Of a stretch of 64,000 bases of DNA, positions 59,801-64,000 are shown piece by piece. Below the pieces are notes generated by a model that saw only the letters and a list, made by a program, of their open reading frames with translations, was not told the DNA's origin and made no database searches. Every line of letters begins with the position of its first letter. Position 1 is the stretch's first letter. The position numbers and the translations under genes were made by a program. The stretch comes from Papaver somniferum (lineage: Eukaryota > Streptophyta > Magnoliopsida > Ranunculales > Papaveraceae). The stretch spans positions 78,010,783-78,074,782 of the forward strand of contig NC_039359.1 of the NCBI RefSeq assembly GCF_003573695.1. The letters run 5' to 3'.

Positions 59801-60774
59801 AAGGAGACTTATAATCCAATACTTTACTTGGAAGTCTGTTGATGAGAAAAGTAGCTGCTAGAAAAGAACCAAACCAGAATTTCTTTGGCAAAGAAGCATT
59901 AAAAGCCAGTGTATTTCCCATTTCAGTGATATGTCTGTGCTTTCTCTCTGCAGAACCACTTTGTTGATGTAAGTAAGGACAAAAGATTCTTAATGCAATG
60001 CTACATGAATCAATGAATTCTCTAAAAGGACCTTTTGTCAACTCCAAAGAACCATCACATTGAAAATGTTTGATTTTTACATCAAATAAGTTCTCAACAA
60101 GAGACTTGAACATTTTAATGCAACTGAGACTATCTGCTCTATTCTTCATAGGATATATCCAACTGAACTTGGTACAATCATTAACAAACAAGATATAATA
60201 TATGAATCCAAGATGAGATTGAACAGGTGCAGGGCCCCAAATATCACAGTGAACTAACAAAAAAGAAGAGCTAGAGACTGAACCAGTAGACTGAAATGAT
60301 AAGCATTTATTTTTTTCCTAATTGACAAGAACCACAAACTGAATTAATTAGATGACCAGGTAGCTTGATATCCTCAGCAGCAACAAGCTTTTGTAAAATC
60401 TTCTGAGCAGGATGGCCTAACCTTGAATGCCACAAAGTTGAAGATGCCACAATAGCAAAAAAGGTAGCATTTGAAGAATTGGTACATGGAATTATAAGGT
60501 AGAGAAAATTTTGAACTTTTTCTTTAGCCAGAGTAAGATTGTTCTTCAGAGACTTTATTTCATATCCCCATGGATAAAAGATAAATGCACAATGATTATC
60601 CAGAGTGAATTGAGCCACAAAAAGTAAATTATGTTGAAGATGAGGAATATAAAGAACTTTATGTAAATCAAAGTTTTTTGTTGAAGTAGATAAAATAGTA
60701 GAACCTGTAAGAGAGATAGGAAGAATCTTACCATCCCCAACCATAACCTTCTCTTAGCCAGAGTATAGAGCAAA
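59634..60774 (-). pseudogene. Copia 2 protease remnant, pre-integrase and integrase
   Basis: 60744-60307 contains VLYIPHLQHNLLFVAQF and LWHSRLGHPAQKILQKL, the pre-integrase HHCC landmark, ending CGSCQLGKK. 60260-59634 contains LVHCDIWGPAPVQS, NDCTKFSWIYPM, FQCDGSLE (the second catalytic Asp context), QQSGSAERKHRHI (the catalytic Glu) and VFGCLCYP. Stops and a frame change between the two parts show decay. Confidence 0.85.
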
Positions 60775-60874
60775 AGGATTCAGCAATGTAGAATCATTTG
60801 TCATGTGACTAGATGCACCAGAATCAGGAATCTATATGGTACCAGAAGAACTATGTTCCCAGTATCCACCAACT

Positions 60875-62241
60875 TCAAATGAAGGAGAACCAACCTGATA
60901 GTAGCCACCAAGTATTGTGATCACTACTGCTGCCTGCATTTAAATCGAGACCTAGAAAGGCTTTCTGCATATGAGGTCCACTATTCTTGGAAGGAACATA
61001 TCTGAATCTACATCTATTATCAAGATGACCAACTTTATGACATATTTGACAAGTAATTTCATCCAAAACTTGTTTTTGAGCAGGATTGAAACAACTTTCT
61101 TGAAACCAGATTGTGGTGAGGGAGAAGGTGGTGCTGAGTTGTAATTGAATGAAGAACCATAAGGAAAGAATTGCTGGGGATTTGGTTTTCTAAAAGATGA
61201 ATTGTAAGGAGAATTTTGTTTCTTAACATAGAAAGTTGAGTTGGTTGGATCAGTAACAAGTGAAGCATAAGATTCAGATTCTTGTTCTTTTGGAAATTGC
61301 TCATGACTAATCAATTTTGATCTCAACTCTGAGAAAGGAAGAAGAGGTTCCCTATTTTGCACATTGACCACAAAATGAATATAGTATTTGCATAATCCTT
61401 TAAGAGCATACATTGCCAGATCTGCATCTGGAATAGGTTCTCCAATCTCAGCTAGAAAATCAGCAATTGTCTTAATTTAATGTAAAAACTCACTGATTGT
61501 AGAAGAACCTTTCTTAATTGAGTGAAGATGAGATCTAAGCATTGATTTTCGAGCAAAAAATTGTTCACTAAATAGTTTTTCTAGATGTAACCACTTCTCC
61601 CTTGCTGAAATGTTGCCAAGTAATTCTGAAGATAAAGATTATTAAGTAGTAGCATTGATGCAGGAACCAACAAATTTATCTATATGTAACCAATCAAGAT
61701 AGTGTGGATTTGGTATATGAGTGATGTTGATTAAGATCGTAGGTAACTCTGGAGGAATAGATCCATCAACAAAACCAAAAAGGTTTATACATATCAAGAT
61801 AGAAGACATCTGATCTTTCCACACCAAAAAACTTTAAGCACCAAGTTTTGCAGAAACAAAGATTGAAATATTCTGAAAAGGAATTGTAAATCTACTTTGA
61901 AAACTGAAAGTATTATAAAACTGAGAAGAATACTATGATGGAAGAAAAATAAACGGTGGAAGATGTTGAGGATGATGTTGTTGTTGGTGTTGTGTTTGAT
62001 TTCGTAACAGCGGTACAGAGGTATGATGTGGAAACTGAATAGGTGTATGTTGTAGATGATGAAGGTGGTGGTGTTTGATGATGTTATTTAATGGTAGTGG
62101 AGGTGGTTGAGATGAAAAAGGTTATTGTGATTGTTGTGAAGATATTAATGGTGGAAAGAATTGTGAATTGTTGATCAATAGGTTGTTGTGAACAGTGGAA
62201 ATAGAAGAAGAAGAAACTTGATTTCGGATGGTTCTCACCAT
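60875..62241 (-). pseudogene. Copia 2 gag
   Basis: It probably starts at the ATG at 62241 (MVRTIRNQVSSSS), 100 bp inside the primer site, with a long Gln/His/Pro-rich low-complexity N-terminus. The 61827-61642 part (SSILICINLFGFVDGSIPPEL ... YLDWLHIDKFVGSCI) is the conserved copia gag motif region. 61413-60952 and 61066-60875 hold the C-terminal part with a zinc knuckle CQICHKVGHLDNRC. It is broken by several stops. Confidence 0.8.
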
Positions 62242-62340
62242 TATTGAAGAAAGAAGTTGCAGGTTTAATGGTGGTTTGAAGTTAGGGTAAAAAAAGTAGG
62301 ATCGGAGGAAGTCAAAATTCCCCTTTGGTATCTGATACCA

Positions 62341-62568
62341 TGTAAGAAATGGTTTCTACTGATTATTAGATTTATTAACAAAGATACAAGACAAGTCCTT
62401 TATATAGACTAGGACTACTCAAGAGTAAAACAATAGAACAGAAAATAACAGGAGGTGAACTACGGCAGACTGTAACAAAAAACAATTCTGTTAAATAGCT
62501 GTAAAATGCCGCACTGCATGACGTAAAACTTGCACGGATAAACCTGTACGGATATGACTAGTCTAACA
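62341..62568 (-). repeat. Copia 2 5' LTR
   Basis: 228 bp with TG...CA termini, followed in element orientation by the primer site. It shares long blocks with the left LTR (for example aacaggaggtgaactacggc), with scattered substitutions. Confidence 0.88.
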
Positions 62569-63378
62569 AATGCATTAAAGTTGTATGACTCGGTCTTAAC
62601 TAATAGTTGGTCTGGCCCGATGGAAACCTTTGGATAAAGAGGGGAAAAAAAGATATGACATGGGATTTGATTTTGAGGGGAAGCTTTTTGTATAAGAACA
62701 AAACACCATGGGTCCATACCTAAACTAGAGTGTGTATGAGATAGATAAAGATTATTTTATAAATCATGTATGAAACTTTAATCATATGGTAATTCTAATT
62801 AAAACCATATGGGCGGTTCGAAACTTCGAATGAAAATGGAAATTTCTGTAGATCATATATGAATTTTTAACCTAAAAGGATTATTTTGTTTTCGGAAAAT
62901 ATAGGAAGATTGTTTCTAAATGTGGTAGTTAATGTCAAACTTTAAAGTAGTTCTTTAGTTTGTGGAATAAGGATGAAGGTAGTTTGCCAGTAACCATTTT
63001 ATACGCGATTATAGTAAATTTCAAGGTATCACAAAGTTAATTCACTTTATCGAAAAATTTGCCGGGGTGAGTGACTCCATTGGCCCGACTATCGATTTAC
63101 TACTGCATAAGTTTACAATTTTTTTTTTTTGATCAGCAAAGGTAACATTCATTTTGAAAAAGCTTACTAGAAATAAGAAAAAGATTACAATCCAAAAAGC
63201 ATGAGAAGAGAATTAACTAGAGATATTTAGCAAGCTACGACAACATAATGGTGGAAAAAAATTAATCTAAAATATTAATGGAATACTATTATCGAAATGA
63301 TAAGTTGAGTGCAAAAGCTAGAGTTTCTTCCAGATAAAAAATAAAAAAAATCAAACACAACCTTGTATTTTGTTCCAT
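62569..63378. other. Intergenic region downstream of the glycosyltransferase
   Basis: AT-rich with no recognised gene. It includes the presumed 3' untranslated region of the UGT gene near its right edge and a poly-T tract near 63120. Confidence 0.5.
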
Positions 63379-64000
63379 CTATTCTAGTCCTCCAATCTCC
63401 TCCACAAACCCTCTAAGATTTCTATCGGAAGAACCTCCTTTTTTAACAGCTTCCTTAGGCAACTCCTTCCACTTTCTAGCGTTTCTTTTCATTTCTTCAT
63501 TTCCCATTACCATTTTTACACACCTAACTACTTCTTCTCTGTCAACAATCTTTGTCTCTTCATTTTTCCGCATTCTTACTCCTATTTTCCATACATCTTC
63601 GATTAACTTCGCAGTCGTTCCTTGTTCGCTCCATTGTGGAAAACCTGTAAGTGGCACTCCTCCTACTAAACTTTCTAACGTCGAGTTCCATCCACAGTGT
63701 GTTATAAAACAACCAATTGATGGGTGCATAAGTACTTCCACTTGTGAACACCAAGATATTATCTTCCCTTGTTCACTTCCTTCTCTTCTAATCCGACTAA
63801 AGAAATTTTCTTCTTCTGCTGTGTTCTTTTTTCCTTCTTGTTTTGATTTCAGTTCGCGACAGACCCATAAAAATGGAAAGCCACATTCGGTTAACCCACG
63901 AAAAATTTCCTCCATCTGTTGATGCTCAAAACCGAAACACTTCCAAATGAAACATAAATAACGGATTCTTCTTCTTTAGATTGTAGCCAATCTTTATAGT
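63379..64000 (-). CDS. UDP-glycosyltransferase (UGT75-like), C-terminal part, cut by the window edge
   Basis: The minus strand encodes the C-terminal domain of a plant family-1 glycosyltransferase. It begins at the window end with DWLQSKEEESVIYVSFGSVSV, has a one-base frame change near 63925, then MEEIFRGLTECGFPFLWVCRE. The PSPG box follows: WCSQVEVLMHPSIGCF, THCGWNSTLESL and GVP ... FPQWSEQ, with the final Gln favouring UDP-glucose. It ends SSDRNLRGFVEEIGG. The wording of the box (SQVEVL-HPSIGCF, SLVGGVP, QGTTAKLIEDVWK) is closest to UGT75 enzymes, which glucosylate hormones and other small acids or flavonoids. The acceptor cannot be inferred. The N-terminal acceptor domain lies beyond the window. 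The frame change could be a true lesion or a sequencing error. Confidence 0.85.

Larger units (their letters stand above)
56500..62568 (-). mobile_element. Ty1/copia retrotransposon, old and decayed, with a nested TIR element
   Basis: LTR-like repeats lie at 56500-56765 and 62341-62568. In element orientation the right LTR begins TGTTAGACTAG and ends TTACA, followed by TGGTATCAGATACC, the usual copia primer site. The left LTR is preceded by the purine tract tttgcgggggt. Order on the minus strand is gag, protease remnant, integrase, RT, RNase H. Many stops and frame changes exist and a 1-kb TIR element interrupts RNase H. The left LTR has a rearranged start. No matching target duplication is visible. 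It sits about 95 bp upstream of the P450 start codon and so abuts that gene's promoter. Confidence 0.9.

Overview
This is a transposon-dominated stretch of a plant nuclear genome. The evidence is spliced plant genes (WRKY group IIc, B3, CYP71-clan P450, PSPG-box glycosyltransferase, plastid-type pyrophosphatase, Spinster-like MFS) together with Ty1/copia and Ty3/gypsy Tat-lineage LTR retrotransposons, Helitron ends and Harbinger-type MITEs. Base composition and gene styles fit a eudicot. A Ranunculales genome such as poppy is possible, but I cannot establish the species.

Layout. From 1 to about 9.7 kb there is AT-rich intergenic DNA with three Helitron-like 3' ends and small local repeats. 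At 9.7-10.4 kb lies a minus-strand B3-domain gene with one apparent 1-bp deletion. From 11.8 to 39.3 kb a single Spinster-like transporter gene is cut into three pieces. Piece one (11819-11993) is separated from piece two (25178-26528) by a 13.2-kb insertion flanked by the 5-bp duplication GATGA. Piece two is separated from piece three (39214-39270) by a 12.7-kb Tat-type gypsy element flanked by the duplication GAGGA. Joining the pieces across both sites restores a continuous Spinster reading direction, apart from two further lesions.

The first insertion is an LTR-sharing tandem array: five LTRs of about 596 bp alternate with non-coding internal regions of about 1.96 kb, with an exact 2559-bp period between four consecutive LTR ends. 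The internal regions consist of a 70-bp repeat carrying the palindrome GGCATGCC and a roughly 200-bp repeat. The second insertion has 718-bp LTRs, gag, protease, RT, two RNase H-like regions and integrase on the minus strand. It also carries a degenerate, intron-containing, coiled-coil-rich ORF on the opposite strand, between pol and the 3' LTR.

From 39.3 to 64 kb the order is: a WRKY gene (the only complete, lesion-free host gene here) with a MITE upstream; a young copia element (identical-length 247-bp LTRs); a broken plastid-type soluble pyrophosphatase gene with a 67-bp triplication and a 252-bp duplication at its 3' end; a broken CYP76-like P450; a decayed copia element with a 1-kb TIR element inside its RNase H region; and the C-terminal part of a UGT75-like glucosyltransferase running off the window.

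The host genes do not form an obvious pathway. The story of the window is gene decay by nested and tandem retroelement insertion. Many host genes carry single-base deletions, often in homopolymers, so part of the apparent decay could be assembly error.
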